Counted from the first letter of the stretch, positions 1-12,300 are shown. The stretch is 64,000 nt of DNA from Chenopodium formosanum (GCA_024500155.1 CM044857.1:312501-376500); one strand, 5' to 3'. Numbers and translations: made by a program. Notes: a model not told the origin generated them from the sequence alone.

Positions 1-520
1 TTTAGTTATCAAGTTAGATTGGATTTCACTATTTTAAAATCCAATACCTCTTTTAAAGATTTAAATATTTAACCACTTAACCCACAATTTTTCATACGAG
101 TAGGTTGTAAAAAACTTTGGCGTATGGAATTTTTTATAATATTAGGGATTTCAACTGGCGCAATCCACACGATATGAATAGCCTTTTGAGGAAAATTATT
201 ACCAATAGGCGATAGCCTTTATGCTCTATACCTATTTGCTAAATACGGAGTATTTTATCAAAACTATTTGTATTAGCGTTTTGGGCCTATGGTAACAGTA
301 AGTTAATTAATTCAATCCCAAGCCCACCTGAAACGAGTACAGTTAGTACCAAAATATAATGATGCCATGTCATCACAAAGGAGCATTCTGATTGGTTGAG
401 TGATGCAACATCCACTTTCTCTCTCTTCCTGTAAGCTGTAAGCCTGTAACCGCGTCCTTTCCTACCTCTTTCTCCTCCTTCTCAACGAAGGAAATCCCCT
501 TTGATTTTTCAAAGGGGTAT
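1..520. other. 5' flanking DNA of bZIP60
   Basis: AT-rich sequence without a supported gene. It is the upstream flank of the bZIP60 gene; no repeat or RNA gene was recognised in it. Confidence 0.5.
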
Positions 521-528
521 TTTAGTAA

Positions 529-557
529 TTACGTCATCTTTTAAAGGGTATAAATCA
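529..557 (+). promoter_or_regulatory. bZIP60 core promoter: ACGTCA element and TATA box
   Basis: TTACGTCATC lies at 529-538, close to the plant unfolded-protein response element core (CCACGTCATC), and TATAAAT lies at 551-557. The TATA box is about 235 bases before the start codon, which leaves a long leader with a poly-T tract near 708-733. That bZIP60 genes respond to ER stress is known for the family; that this particular ACGT element is used is inference. Confidence 0.5.
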
Positions 558-787
558 TGTCCTTCCAATTTCTGTCAACTGAAATAGTAAAATTCTTCTC
601 CCTTCTCTCTCCTCCCAAAAATTGGACTGAAGAAGAAAACGATGCATAATTCTCGCAATCAAACAAATTTCTTCTATTTTTTAAAAAATTTTGTACATAA
701 TTTAGGTTTTTTTTTTTTTTTTTTTTTTTTTTTGTTCTTTAATTGGTTAATAGAGTTTTAGTTGAATCAAATTAATTGAGGATAAAG

Positions 788-2657
788 ATGGATGAATTGA
801 ATGAAATCGACTGGGATAATTTGTTTCCAGAAGGCGAATTTCAATTCTTCTCAGATGTTTCTCCATCATTGGAAGATGATGCAACAACTGGAATCGCGAA
901 AGAGAGTACAATCGAGTCGTGGGTTGAGGAGTTGCTGATGAAGGATGATGACGAACACGATATTAATCAAGCACAATTAGAATTAAGCAATGATATCTTA
1001 TGGTCTGATCTTCTGCTTGATACACCTCAGCCGTCCGATGAACCTGCTTCGATTCCGAATTCATCTAGTTGTTCGAATTCCGAGGATAATGTTGTTAAGA
1101 TAAATAGTAATTGTAGTGGTGTTGATGTCCCCAATTTTGAATCGAATTGTGAGAAATCTGAGAATGATAAGTCCGGGGATGATGTTTTAGACCTCGATGA
1201 TGACACTGATCATGATGATCCCCTCTCCAAGAAACGTAAAAGGTAACCTCTACATTTACATAAGTTGAGTATGTTTTGAATTTTACAATTAAACTGGGAT
1301 GTATTTAAATGTCTGCTCTTTCTTTAATTGTTGAATTTGTAGAATTTAGTCAGGTTGTATATTAGTTTGCGCGGTTGCTCAGTCTAAGTTATGTAAAAGT
1401 GTAGATTTTTCCGTGTTTTTAAATTTATATATATGTAATTATAGTGAAATTAATTGTCTAATTTGAAATAGCAATGTTACACTTAATTCTGGACGCATAA
1501 TATTGGATGCTTATTGAATTGGCATGTGTTTTTTGTGTGGTTCCATTGTGTAATAATGTGAGATGATTGTTGTTCAGACAATTGAGAAATAGAGATGCCG
1601 CGATGAGATCAAGAGAAAGGAAAAAGATGTATGTCAAGGATTTGGAGATAAAGAGTCGTTATATGGAAGCGGAATGCAGGAGATTGGGGAGGTTGCTTCA
1701 GTGTTGTTATGCCGAGAATCAGATGTTGCGTATTTCCTTGGGCAGTGCGTATGGTGCGTCCATGGCCATTCCGGAGTCTGCTGTGCTCTTGTTGGGTATG
1801 AATTTCTCATCTTGCCTTGTCCTGTGTTTATATATATGTATCTGTTCAGATCCTGTTCCTGCAGTTCGCTCCCTTCTCTTGTAAGACTGTGATCATAGAC
1901 TGGCTAGCTAGCCTTGTAATTTTTATAATATGATCATCATTCAAGCATTGTCTTGTTGTGATTCAAAAGTGTTATTACTAATCGAGTCTTTGGAAGAGTA
2001 TATGTATTGCTTTATTGTGAATGTTTACCCCTGACTTTTGTGATGTACGAACCGAAATAATTGAATTTCAGTTAACCTACAGTGCTCATCTTGACATTCT
2101 TCTTCCCCATTGAGTTAACCTACAACGCTCAACTTGACATTCTTCTTCCTGATTTCCCTTTTTTGGTTGCATACTTGCATGGAAAGACGTTGAAAAAATC
2201 CATACATTTGTACTCCATAACAGATATGTGAAGTTCGGTTCACCCTTGCATCTGATCCTTTTTCTCTATGTTTCTGCAGCACTGACTGTTTATACTCTTT
2301 ACTTCTTTGTCCTTGCTTGAGCATGTGTCATATCATTTTAGAAATTGTTTTGGCATTCCTAGTTTTCTATCTCCCTCACCTTTGTATGCTGGTTTTACAG
2401 AATCCCTGCTGTTGGTTTCCCTGGTTTGGTTAATGGTCAACATATGCCTGCTGCCCCAACTGCCCCTGCAAAATCAGGACGCAGTTCCACACGAAAGCGT
2501 GGAGAGAAAAGAACAGGAAAGCGCAACACCAAAAAGAAAGAGAATGAAAGTCACTGAACTGTGGGTGACCCTTTCTTTCCTGAAGAGTAAGAGATGCAGA
2601 GCTTCAAGGACCAAGATGAAGTCTGATTTTGAACGTACTACTGTGTTATGCAACTGA
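788..2657 (+). CDS. bZIP60: bZIP60-type ER-stress transcription factor
   Basis: Three exons: 788-1242, 1578-1795 and 2401-2657, all with GT-AG introns, giving 309 aa in the unspliced form. The start is the ATG at 788; the in-frame TTG twelve bases upstream is not a plant start. The N-terminal half is acidic (MDELNEIDWDNLFPEGEF...). The basic region spans about residues 147-172 (NRDAAMRSRERKK) and continues into a leucine zipper. A hydrophobic segment at about 227-247 fits the ER membrane anchor, followed by a short lumenal tail. In this family ER stress makes IRE1 cut the cytosolic mRNA, removing the anchor frame and yielding a nuclear factor that induces chaperone genes. The last exon carries both frames (see the next entry). 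Recognition is by domain order, the bZIP signature and the IRE1 site; confidence is high. Confidence 0.93.
2401..2557 (+). promoter_or_regulatory. IRE1 splice-site hairpin and alternative nuclear frame of bZIP60 mRNA
   Basis: CTGCTG (2406-2411) fits the IRE1 loop consensus CxG/xxG with the cut after 2408. In the mature mRNA it is flanked by GGAATCC, formed across the exon 2/3 junction, and GGTTTCC, which can pair as a stem with one mismatch. Removing 20 or 23 nt, as reported for rice and Arabidopsis homologues, shifts into a frame read as AAT GGT CAA from 2432 to a TGA at 2555-2557. That frame encodes a basic tail with TRKRGEKRTGKRNTKKK, a plausible nuclear localisation signal, and has no membrane segment. 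A second CTGCTG at 2448-2453 would give an in-frame 42 nt removal, so it is not the obvious partner. I cannot place the 3' cut exactly. Confidence 0.75.
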
Positions 2658-4141
2658 AATCCTTTCTCCGCTGCTTCCAGTTTTTATGGTATTGCTGGAG
2701 AAAGTTGGTTCTCAGCTTTAACTTTTACATGGGATGTAGGGAGAGGTACTCTACTGGAAAGAGTGTTTAGGAAGTGATCTCCTTCCCCCTTCCCCAACCT
2801 CTTTCAGGTTCCCCGATGTTTCATATCAGTAACACCTTAATACTAGTGTAACAAACTATCTTTTTTGTTTTGATTTCTTTTTCTTTCTCCCCTTCCCGTA
2901 TGACCTCTCTGCGCTCTCTTGTGAAATTTCAGGACGGTTTATCCTTGTATTAAGTATAAGACTTTCAAAATTCATATTATTGTCATTAACACTTTTGTTT
3001 GGCTATGTGTTAGTTCAAGTATAGATTGAAAACAACTGTGTGGTAAGTCTGTTAGAGTCTACCAATGATTTTAGAGCAAATACTTGATTAAACTATTATG
3101 GAGCTAAAGCAATACTTAGTCCTTACGATGAGATCAACGTTGGTACTGCGTGGAAAATAGGATTTTAAATCAATGCAATGAGTGTTGATTGGAAAATTAT
3201 CAGGCAGACAATTGTTTCAGTTATAATCTTAATTGTAGAAATTGGAAACAAGGGAATGAAGCAGCATTGCTACTAGCAGTTCCAGTTTTTAAAGGATTAG
3301 GTGATCCTTAGTTGAGAAAGTTAGGTGAAGTTGGAACTTGGAAGTTGATTGGTTGGTTGGTGACATAGTTATCTTTTGACTAGGAGGCAGGAGCTGGGTC
3401 TTTATTGAGAAATCCTGGTCATCTCTGGATATTCTATATCCAACAAAAGGATTCTCTTTATTTCTAAGTAATTTTTTTTTTCAATTTTTATTTTATTTTA
3501 TTTTTATTTTTTTTTTTAAGATGAGGGCAAAATTTTATTTTTTTTTCCAAATACTTTATTGCCCTTTGTTTTTGATTTTTAAGGTAAGAAAAACTTTTAT
3601 CATATTAGCACATCTTTGATTCTCTCCTCTTTCCTCTATTGCCGATTGTTGAATAAATCTTAACCTCCATTGTCGATTGTTGAATAAATCCTTAGCCTTC
3701 ATTGTCGATTGTTGAAGGAATTTTGATCGATTTTAAAATTTTAATTGGTGGAATGCCCCCTAATCTTGGTTTCTCAAGGAAACATGTTTGTTTGATTCAA
3801 TTTCTTAGGTATTTGTTAAAATCGAATCCTTGTGAATATGTCGTATAACTTTTTATTAATAGTATAGCTTTTTATTAATGAATTAATTTTACTGAGTACT
3901 ATCCAAAAAACAAATATAAATAACACATTTTTTGATTAAATTTTGACAACTATTCCTTTAGAAAAATTAATTAATGAATTAGATATCTTTAATTTCTTAA
4001 TAAATTTAAATAAAAAATCTAATCATCAACAATGTAAATAAAATGAAGAATAAACACAAAATGACACAAACAAATAATGTGTTACTATGTGCCAAGACTA
4101 CCAACAATATAACTTTCAAGCTTGTCAATAACTAATATTTC
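2658..4141. other. bZIP60 3' region and intergenic spacer
   Basis: The bZIP60 3' UTR should lie in the first few hundred bases; no poly(A) signal was fixed. The rest is AT-rich with homopolymer T runs near 3470-3545 and a small tandem repeat. No gene is supported. Confidence 0.5.
3638..3716. repeat. Tandem repeat, about 32 bp, 2.5 copies
   Basis: The unit ATTGYCGATTGTTGAATAAA recurs at 3638, 3669 and 3701 with spacing of 31 and 32 bases; the third copy is cut short after GTTGAAGG. No coding or regulatory role is visible. Confidence 0.75.
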
Positions 4142-4383
4142 AGGCCTGTTCTCATTGACTGAACTGAACTTATTGGAGCTGAAGTGAAATGAACTGAACT
4201 GAATATTTTATGAGTGAAGGAAATTAAGATAAGAGCTGAACTGAACTGAACTGATTGAACTTATTAGAGCCGAACTGAACGAATATTTTATGAGTGAAGG
4301 AAATTAAAATAAGAGCTGAACTGAACTGAACTTATTAGAGCTAAACTGAAGTGAACTGAAAATAAGCTGAAGAGAACAGGCCC
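4142..4383. mobile_element. MITE with internal CTGAA repeats
   Basis: The ends are short inverted repeats: GGCCTGTTCT from 4143 and AGAACAGGCC up to 4382. The inside consists of repeated CTGAACTGAACTGAA stretches and a duplicated block (ATTTTATGAGTGAAGGAAAT at about 4203 and again at about 4283). No coding capacity. The GGCCTGTT ends resemble Tourist/hAT-type MITEs; no clear target duplication was found. Confidence 0.6.
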
Positions 4384-4875
4384 TTTGTATGTTCTTTTTT
4401 TACCCATTAATGTACCTAATCTAATCTAATCTAATCTAATATATATAAATAAAGTTGGCATTTTTGGAGAGCATTCACCGTGCCACGTAGGTAAAAGTAT
4501 TATTTCGACTAATTAAAAATTAGATTTGTATTTTATTTTAGAATTAAAAAATTTACTCGCCACCTAAGTAAAATTGATTAATATACAAAAAAATACCAAA
4601 TTTAATAAAGTCTCACTTAAATCCGAAGTAGGGGTGTGCAAAAGAAAAGTTGTAATCTTTAATAGGTATAAACGACACTTTTTTTTTTTTTTTTATATAG
4701 GTTTAATATGCCATTAAAAATAAACAGATATGGTTAATTGAACTGGTAAAAATACCTGTTCGTGGTTATGGTCACATTTATAAATTTATATAAATTGTTT
4801 TTGAGAGCTCATAATAATATTACATTTTTTTTTTTAATTTTTATGATGTACAAGTTTTATTGTTTACTTTAAAAA

Positions 4876-5503
4876 CTAGATTAGTACCCATGCGTTGCAC
4901 GATGATGATAAATATTTAACCTAATTTATATTATATGAGATTAATCATTATCATATGTTTTTCATTTAGTGGGATTATAAAAGTTTACTTGCTGTTTTCT
5001 TCTTTTAATGTATTTATTTCATAATCAAATGAGTATGTTGAAATAATCATAAAACAAACGTTTAGAAAAAATAGAATTAATATTGTTTTGTATGTGACTT
5101 AAAAATTTAATTTGAATACATTGTTAATACTTTTTCATCAAGAAATACCATCTCAATGCTATTATAGTCATTTGGATTATCAAAGCTTGGTGGCTTCCAT
5201 AAGCGTATTATCCATATCTTAATTTTCATAGTTTCCTTCATTGGAGTTATGTCTTCAATGAACTCATATTGTTGTGCAGACATTTTCATATATCTTGCAT
5301 GATTAGAAAAGTTATTACCAATATCATCACAATTAAATAGGAGGGAATTTAGGATAATTAGGTTGTGTTTTTTTTTTTTTTTTTTTTTTATTTTTTTTTA
5401 AATTTACACTTATAATTCACTTTGGCATTGTGGCCAAAAGTCAGTCACTTTTCATTATTCATAGCTTTTTTTTATTTTTTTGAACAAAGCTTATTTTTTG
5501 AAT

Positions 5504-5568
<65 letters not shown>
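4876..5568 (-). mobile_element. Possible non-autonomous Helitron
   Basis: Read on the minus strand, the segment begins TCTATATATA after a host A (5569). It ends with a small hairpin around CGTGCAACGCATGG followed eleven or so bases later by CTAG and a host T (4875). A TC start, a CTRR end, a 3' hairpin and A/T insertion flanks are the Helitron signature. It includes a (TA)n tract at about 5505-5566, which makes the 5' boundary uncertain. No protein is encoded. An alternative is a chance match beside a microsatellite. Confidence 0.35.
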
Positions 5569-6240
5569 TTATGTTATGCAATTTGATAGTTTTGTATTTA
5601 TAAGCAACCAACAACCGTAGTATGCATTATTATCTAATACAATAAAAAATGATGATATCATACAACGTTCAAAAAAAAAAAAAAAATGATGATATCATAC
5701 AACAAAATGATGGGAAATTTTTTAATGTGGAAGCGACACTTAGGATAGGGAGGGGGTGTATGATGTCAACAAATTTCTGTTTTAGTAATAGTTAATAGAT
5801 TTTGAGTAACTTTGAAGTGTAAGATGTTTTAGTGGCTAGTCGTTGAATAATTGGAATTTGGATTTAAAAATGTAATATTTATTTAATTTTTGTATTGGAG
5901 CATTGATTTTGTCAAATAATGTTACAATAATATTGTATATCTATCAATTTGTCATATTCAAAATATATAATATATATCAAAAGCATTCGTCACAAGTCTA
6001 CATGTTACATGACGCTCTCTCTTGGCTTTCTTTATTGGCTAATGGCTATTATTCTGTGCCATTACATAATAACTCCGTGTTTTTTTTTTCTAAAAATATT
6101 ACTACATAATTAGAAAAAATTCAAAATAACTTCTTTTATTAAAGTCCTTTATTTTTTGAAAAACCAAATACGAGTATTGGTTAAAGTCAAAACACGTCAA
6201 ATAATTATCTGTTTCTTAAGCAAGGGGTTTGGGTTTGAGG
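5569..6240. other. Spacer upstream of the PFP alpha gene
   Basis: AT-rich DNA with a short direct repeat (AAAATGATGATATCATACAAC at about 5646 and 5683). No gene is supported; short ORFs here look random. Confidence 0.5.
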
Positions 6241-6271
6241 TAGTTGAAGTGGACTTGGGTTATATCGCCGA

Positions 6272-6278
6272 TATAAAA
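6272..6278 (+). promoter_or_regulatory. TATA box of the PFP alpha gene
   Basis: TATAAAA lies 92 bases upstream of the ATG at 6370, a normal distance for a short plant leader. Confidence 0.6.
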
Positions 6279-6369
6279 AGAAGAAGTCGAGAGAAACAGA
6301 GAGCACACTGCACCACCATAGTTAGGTAAAACACACTGAAACACTAGAGTTCAACCCAAAACTGAAACT

Positions 6370-9300
6370 ATGGATTCAGATTTCGGAATTCCCAGAGAAC
6401 TCTCTGACCTTCAAAAACAACGTTCTCTTCACCAGCCTCAACTTCCGCCTTGCCTTCAGGTCTTTTCTCTCTCTAAATTCTGAGCTTTTTTCGGAATTTT
6501 TTCAAAATTATTTTGATTTTTTTTTTCAAGCTATTTTTGGTTTTGAGTAGCCTGATTTGTGATGCAGTAGTGTAGATCGCTTGATACATATATATATTTT
6601 AAATTCCGAAATATTTTTGATTGGATTATGTAGTGGTAAGGTTGATTAATGTATACTAATTTGAATAAATCTCGCTTTTACAGATCGGATCATTTATTTT
6701 CTGATTAGATTATTTATTTTTTATTTTTATTTTCATTGAGTGATTATTTAATCAAGCAATGTGATGAATGGATCGTCAAATACTCGTATTGAAGTACTTT
6801 TTTAAAAAATTGTTTGATCTAATGTTCGATTGGTTGATTCAGCGTTGTAAATATATACTCACTCATTCGATTTAGAATTCTTATATTATTTAATTACTTT
6901 CTAGTAATCTATGTTATTTAACTGATTTGTTCAACTTTTTTTTTTCCTTCTTTTCTTTTCTTGTTTGGTAGGCAGTAATAAATGGCGGTAGTGTCGACGA
7001 ATTAAATCGGATTTGTGAAATTGTCCTTTTCCATGGCAAAGGAACTCTATCCCCAAGTTTTTATCTTTTAAATAAAATAAAATGTTATCACGACTCAATG
7101 TCATATCTCATATATTATATATAGGGTGTGTTTGGTATGATGGGAGTAATGAAATGGAATCATATGAGAGAGGGAGGATGAGGGTAACAAGTGGGAGGAA
7201 TTTATGAATCATTAGTCATTACCCTCAAGTAAGGTAAACAATGGAATCATATGTTATTGCGTTGCAAATCTTTATATCAAACAGTCACAAAACTTTTTGG
7301 ATATATGAAGTCTTATATCCAGTCTAATTCAAGTCAATGAAAGCAATGGAGTTTTACTCTAGTTAAATATTCTAGTGTGTGGAATAGTTTTCCTGAAAAA
7401 TTTGTAAGTGTTCAGCATGATTTGGCAAAGTAATCAACCTACCTTGAACATATCAATGACATAATGAAAAATAGAAAATTTTCTGCACCGTGATTCATAT
7501 TTATTAAGCTTTGTGCTTCATTTGACTGATCTTTTTCACCATGAAATGTGCAGGGAACTACTGTAAGGGTAGAATATGGTGACCGTACCACTGCTATAGA
7601 TCCTGCTGATGCTCACGCCATCAGCCGGTATTATCCTCACACATTTGGTCAACCATTGGCTCATTTCCTCAGGGCAACTGCTAAGGTCCCAGATGCACAT
7701 ATTATTACTGAGCATCCAACTATCAGGTGTGTAATTTCATATTTTCTTCCTTGGTATCATGATTTTACTTTCAGGGATTGTCAGAAACAGAAACAAGTAG
7801 TAATGCTTTCTAGAAAGATAATGCTGTTAGATTAAGTCTATCTTGTGTAACTAAACTGTCAATGCCCATAGCAATTGCTGGTAACTTATATGTCCGATTG
7901 CATGTAAGTTATCTTTCTATCACTTTCTAGACTCGCGTTTTGATTCCTGCAACCAGTTTTAAACTTGCTATTTGATATTTGATGCGAGTAACTGATATTC
8001 CTTGCCCATATAACATTGCAATAGATACAAACATAGGAGTTTAATTAGGAATCCTCTCTTTTAAATGAGTCCAAATTAGTATTTGAGTGGCTCAATTACA
8101 TATATATATATATATATATTATTTATTTATTTATTGTTATATTACTGATTATGATTGGGGTTCCTGTTAATCATGCTATTTTTGATCTTTTTTTTGAGCA
8201 GGGTGGGAGTTGTCTTCAGTGGGCGACAATCTCCAGGAGGACACAATGTTATATGGGGTCTTTTTAACGCTCTCAAGATACACAACTCAGACAATGTTTT
8301 GCTTGGGTTTCTAGGTAAAGGAACTATTAGTTATGAGCTGTTAAAGAATTAATTTCTGACTCTTGTTGAGGTGGAGCACGGTGTTCTTTCAGCTGTCAAA
8401 GATGATGTAAATGTGTTTACTTTTCAGCATCCCATCCCCCATATCTAATTTCACATACTAAATAGGCTGCTAGAATTTGGGGAAAACTAAATAATTGGAT
8501 GGTGCAAGAGAAACTCTTTCTACCGAATTAACATGAAATATGAGATGCCTAGAAACATTTTTCATTTTATTTTATTGGTATCTTAACAACCCTTTCACGA
8601 TGGGTGAAGCAGTCTGTACTCGCTTGAGAGGTTTTTCACATTTGTTGTATAATTAAGGGGCATTTAGGTCTATAGGATGTTGATGGCTGATGTTGATCAT
8701 ATTGTTGGAGAAACTTGATGTGGTGGATAACTTATGCTTGGCCCCTTCTATGTCCAAGTGTTGACATTGGGCTGTAAAAGACTAAAACGTGGTTGTTACG
8801 TTCACTGTGGTTCATTGTCTTTTGTTAGCGCAGTTGCTTGTTACATCTGTAGGGATGGATCTGTGACTGTGTAGACTGTGTATGTTTTCTCAATGGAGAA
8901 ATCCTATCCCTTTACTTTTACTTTTTGTTCGATCTCTGTTACTGTCATTAGTTTGCAGCTATCTGCTATATGGAAGCTGAGTGCTGGACATAGATTGTTA
9001 TACTTTGGTGCCCCATGGACAAGAGAGATGTTTTTACTTGTGACTAGTCTTTATAGTTAGAGCTGGACATAGATTGCAATTCTTTGGTGCCCCATGGACA
9101 AGAGAGATGTTTTTACTTGTGGCTAGTCTATGTAGTTAAGAGTTGTAGCTGTTTGTTCATATCGCTATTGAGTAGGGTCTTGTTGTTGCATCATGCTGCC
9201 ATATTTACCTTGTTATGGCCTTTGTGGTCTTGCTGGAAAAATGTTATTTACTAAAAGCCAGTGTACTTTTGCCTCATGCAGGTGGTACAGAGGGTTTATT

Positions 9301-12300
9301 TGCCCAAAAGACTCTTGAAATAACTGATGAAATCCTGTCTACCTATAAAAACCAAGGTAAGTGCTTTCATAGGATTTTATCCATAAGAAACCTTCTTATC
9401 TGGAATTTAATACTTTACATTTACTTGATTTTTCAAGGTGGTTATGATTTGCTGGGAAGGACTAAAGATCAAATAAGAACAACTGAGCAAGTTAATGCTG
9501 CATTAGCTTCGTGCAAGGCTTTAAAGCTGGATGGCCTTGTAATTATTGGAGGTACTTCTAGTAGAAAGTTTGCCCAAAAAGACTAAATTCAGCTCAATGG
9601 AGTTGTTGATAATCATTTTTCTTTTCTTCTTTTGAAGGTGTAACATCAAATACTGATGCTGCTCAACTTGCTGAAACGTTTGCTGAGGCAAAATGCTCAA
9701 CAAAGGTGCCTCAACTTTATCGGTGCATTTCCTTTGTTAATTTTTTTGCTGGTGTCAATTGTATGGCTATATGCTATAATTAATTGTGTAGATCACTTAT
9801 ATCACTTTAGCCAGATACAAAATTTGATGTTATGATAATATTGTCTTCAGTTCTTCACTCTTTCTCTTAATGCCTCCATGGTCCCATCCCTATATATGTG
9901 CCTAAAGATCTCAATTTAACGATCCAATATTATTTGGGAGTTGCAGGTGGTTGGTGTTCCAGTTACCTTGAATGGAGATCTAAAGAATCAGTTTGTTGAA
10001 GCTGATGTTGGATTTGATACCATATGTAAGGTATTGATCTGCTACCTAAGATTTCACGAGTTAAGATATAGTTCCTGCTAAATTTCATTGATAAAAAATG
10101 GTTTTACACTTGTGTACTACACCAAACACATGGAAGAGAATGACATGGACACAAACAAACTAGCATGCGCATTTCAGATTTCATTAATTTGATCTGGTTT
10201 GTTTATTGATACTTTGTGATCTAAACCATTGAGGTGTTGGAGTGCATGCAATCTATATTTTTTTCTCTTTCTTTTTTTCCCTTTATATTACTAATGAAAG
10301 CCCCTAATTTTTTTTTTGAAGGGGTTTTAAGAGTGGAATTGTTGATTAATGTTGAATACTAAAAGTAGTGAGAGTTTTAAGGGGAGCTGAGAGAAAATAT
10401 AGTGGGATTTGAGGGGTTTTGTTGATTTTATGTCAATATCAAAAGAAGATAATGGATGATAGATCCCACTGAAATGAGAATTGGGGCTACGACTTAGGGA
10501 AATTAATGTCCATGGAGCCTTTTTATGGATGGAGGGTGTATTATTATTCATTTCCTTTAAGGCCCTGAAGCTTTGTATATTTGAAGTGGGGCTACTACTT
10601 AGGGAAATTAATTTTTATGGAGCCGTGGATGAGCATTTGTGCTAGTGATTTGATAATGCAGGATGGAGTATCTAAATGAATTTTATAATGTCTAGTGCTG
10701 CAATTTAAATTCGCTTTTGGTGGCTTTCCTATTTCTTGTTTTGTTGTGTTAGGGTTAACGCACGCTTATAACTCTAATGTAGAAGCTTTGGAAAATCCTG
10801 GTTCATTGAGGGCAGATAGAGTGCACTGAGTTATAGATGAAGGCAGTAGGCTTGTGCCTTTTTGTGTTGTCATTTCCATTGCAGTGATTCATTTTACTTG
10901 GATTTGAACTATCATTATCTAGAATTTTTCTTGTTTAATATTTTTGACCTTTCCGGTTAATTTATCTCATTGTTCTTGCTTTTTTTTAGGTTAACTCTCA
11001 GCTCATTAGCAATGTTTGCACAGATGCGTTGTCTGCTGAGAAGGTAATTTTTTTCTACTTGTCAATTTTCTACTATCAGTAATGAGAAGTCAAATGGGGT
11101 GATATTGTTGGTGTATGTACCACCTATACTATGGTGCTGGTAGGCTAATGACATTTATAATCCAGCAGCTTTTAAATAGTTTTTGGGGTACTGGAATTTT
11201 TGTTTGGGGTGAGGTTTTATAAAAATTTGGAATGTTCTCTTGTGTGATCGATTTTAATTGAATTGGCTGGAGGTTCAGCCAGTTTGGGGTTTAGGAAACC
11301 CTCTTAATTGGATGCATGCTCATTGCTCAGAATTATGTCTTCTTTGGAAGTCTGCGTCAATCAATTTGCTTTGCGTTGGGTGTTTCTTAATAATAGCTGA
11401 CTTATTTATTTTGTGGTTCTCTATAAGTAACTTATACAGCATATGAACACGTGTACTTCAAAAGCTTTGTATTTTTACTAATCCTAAAATTAACCCCTTT
11501 ACTCTCAAGGATATTTATTATTGTCTGAAAGGCTCATCAATGTGATTTCTTTTCCAAATTTCCAGTATTATTATTTTATTCGGCTGATGGGCAGAAAGGC
11601 GTCACATGTTGCTTTGGAATGCACTCTCCAGTCACATCCCAATATGGTCAGTTTCCTTGTCTGGACTACTAATACAGTCCTATTTTTGTCATTTCTATCA
11701 TAAATGGGGGAAAAGTGCCTGTTAGATGTAAAGCAATAAGGATGTATCTCGGTGTTTTATTTAGGTTATTCTTGGTGAGGAGGTGGCTGCGTCAAAACTA
11801 ACTTTATTTGATCTGACAACACAAATCTGTGATGCAGTCCAAGCCAGAGCAGAAAAAGGTCTAGTGTTCCCCCTCTCACTCAATTATGTTGATAGATTTG
11901 CTGCTTTCTGATTCTTTTGTTGTTATTTTTGTATTCCAGACAAGAACCATGGGGTTATCCTGCTTCCAGAAGGGCTTATTGAAAGCATTCCTGAAATTTA
12001 TGCCCTCCTGCAGGTATAAAAGTAGAGGGTGCATTGTTGAAATCTTATCTTCTATAAATGCATTTCTTTGCTTTGGTTTAAAGAGCAAAGTATTGAGTTT
12101 GGAACTTTGGATATCTTTATCTTGTTTTATATATGTTAAGGTCCCTTGATCATTCTTCAAGTTTTTCGATCTTTGTTTCTTATGCATGTTTTCCATGATG
12201 CCATGCAGGAAATTCATGGTCTTTATCGAGGAGGTGTATCTATTGACAATATTTCTTCTCAGCTTTCTCCCTGGGCATCTGCCTTGCTGGAGTTTTTGCC

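Noticed and set aside
2448..2453. Second CTGCTG as the IRE1 3' cut
   Set aside because: Pairing it with the first site removes 42 nt and keeps the membrane-anchor frame downstream, so it would not give the basic nuclear tail.
5505..5566. TA repeat as a promoter
   Set aside because: A plain dinucleotide microsatellite without a gene next to it.
7124..7290. MITE starting GGGTGTGTTTGGTA in PFP alpha intron 1
   Set aside because: The right end (TATCAAACAGTCAC) matches only weakly and no target repeat is clear. Possibly a decayed element, not listed.
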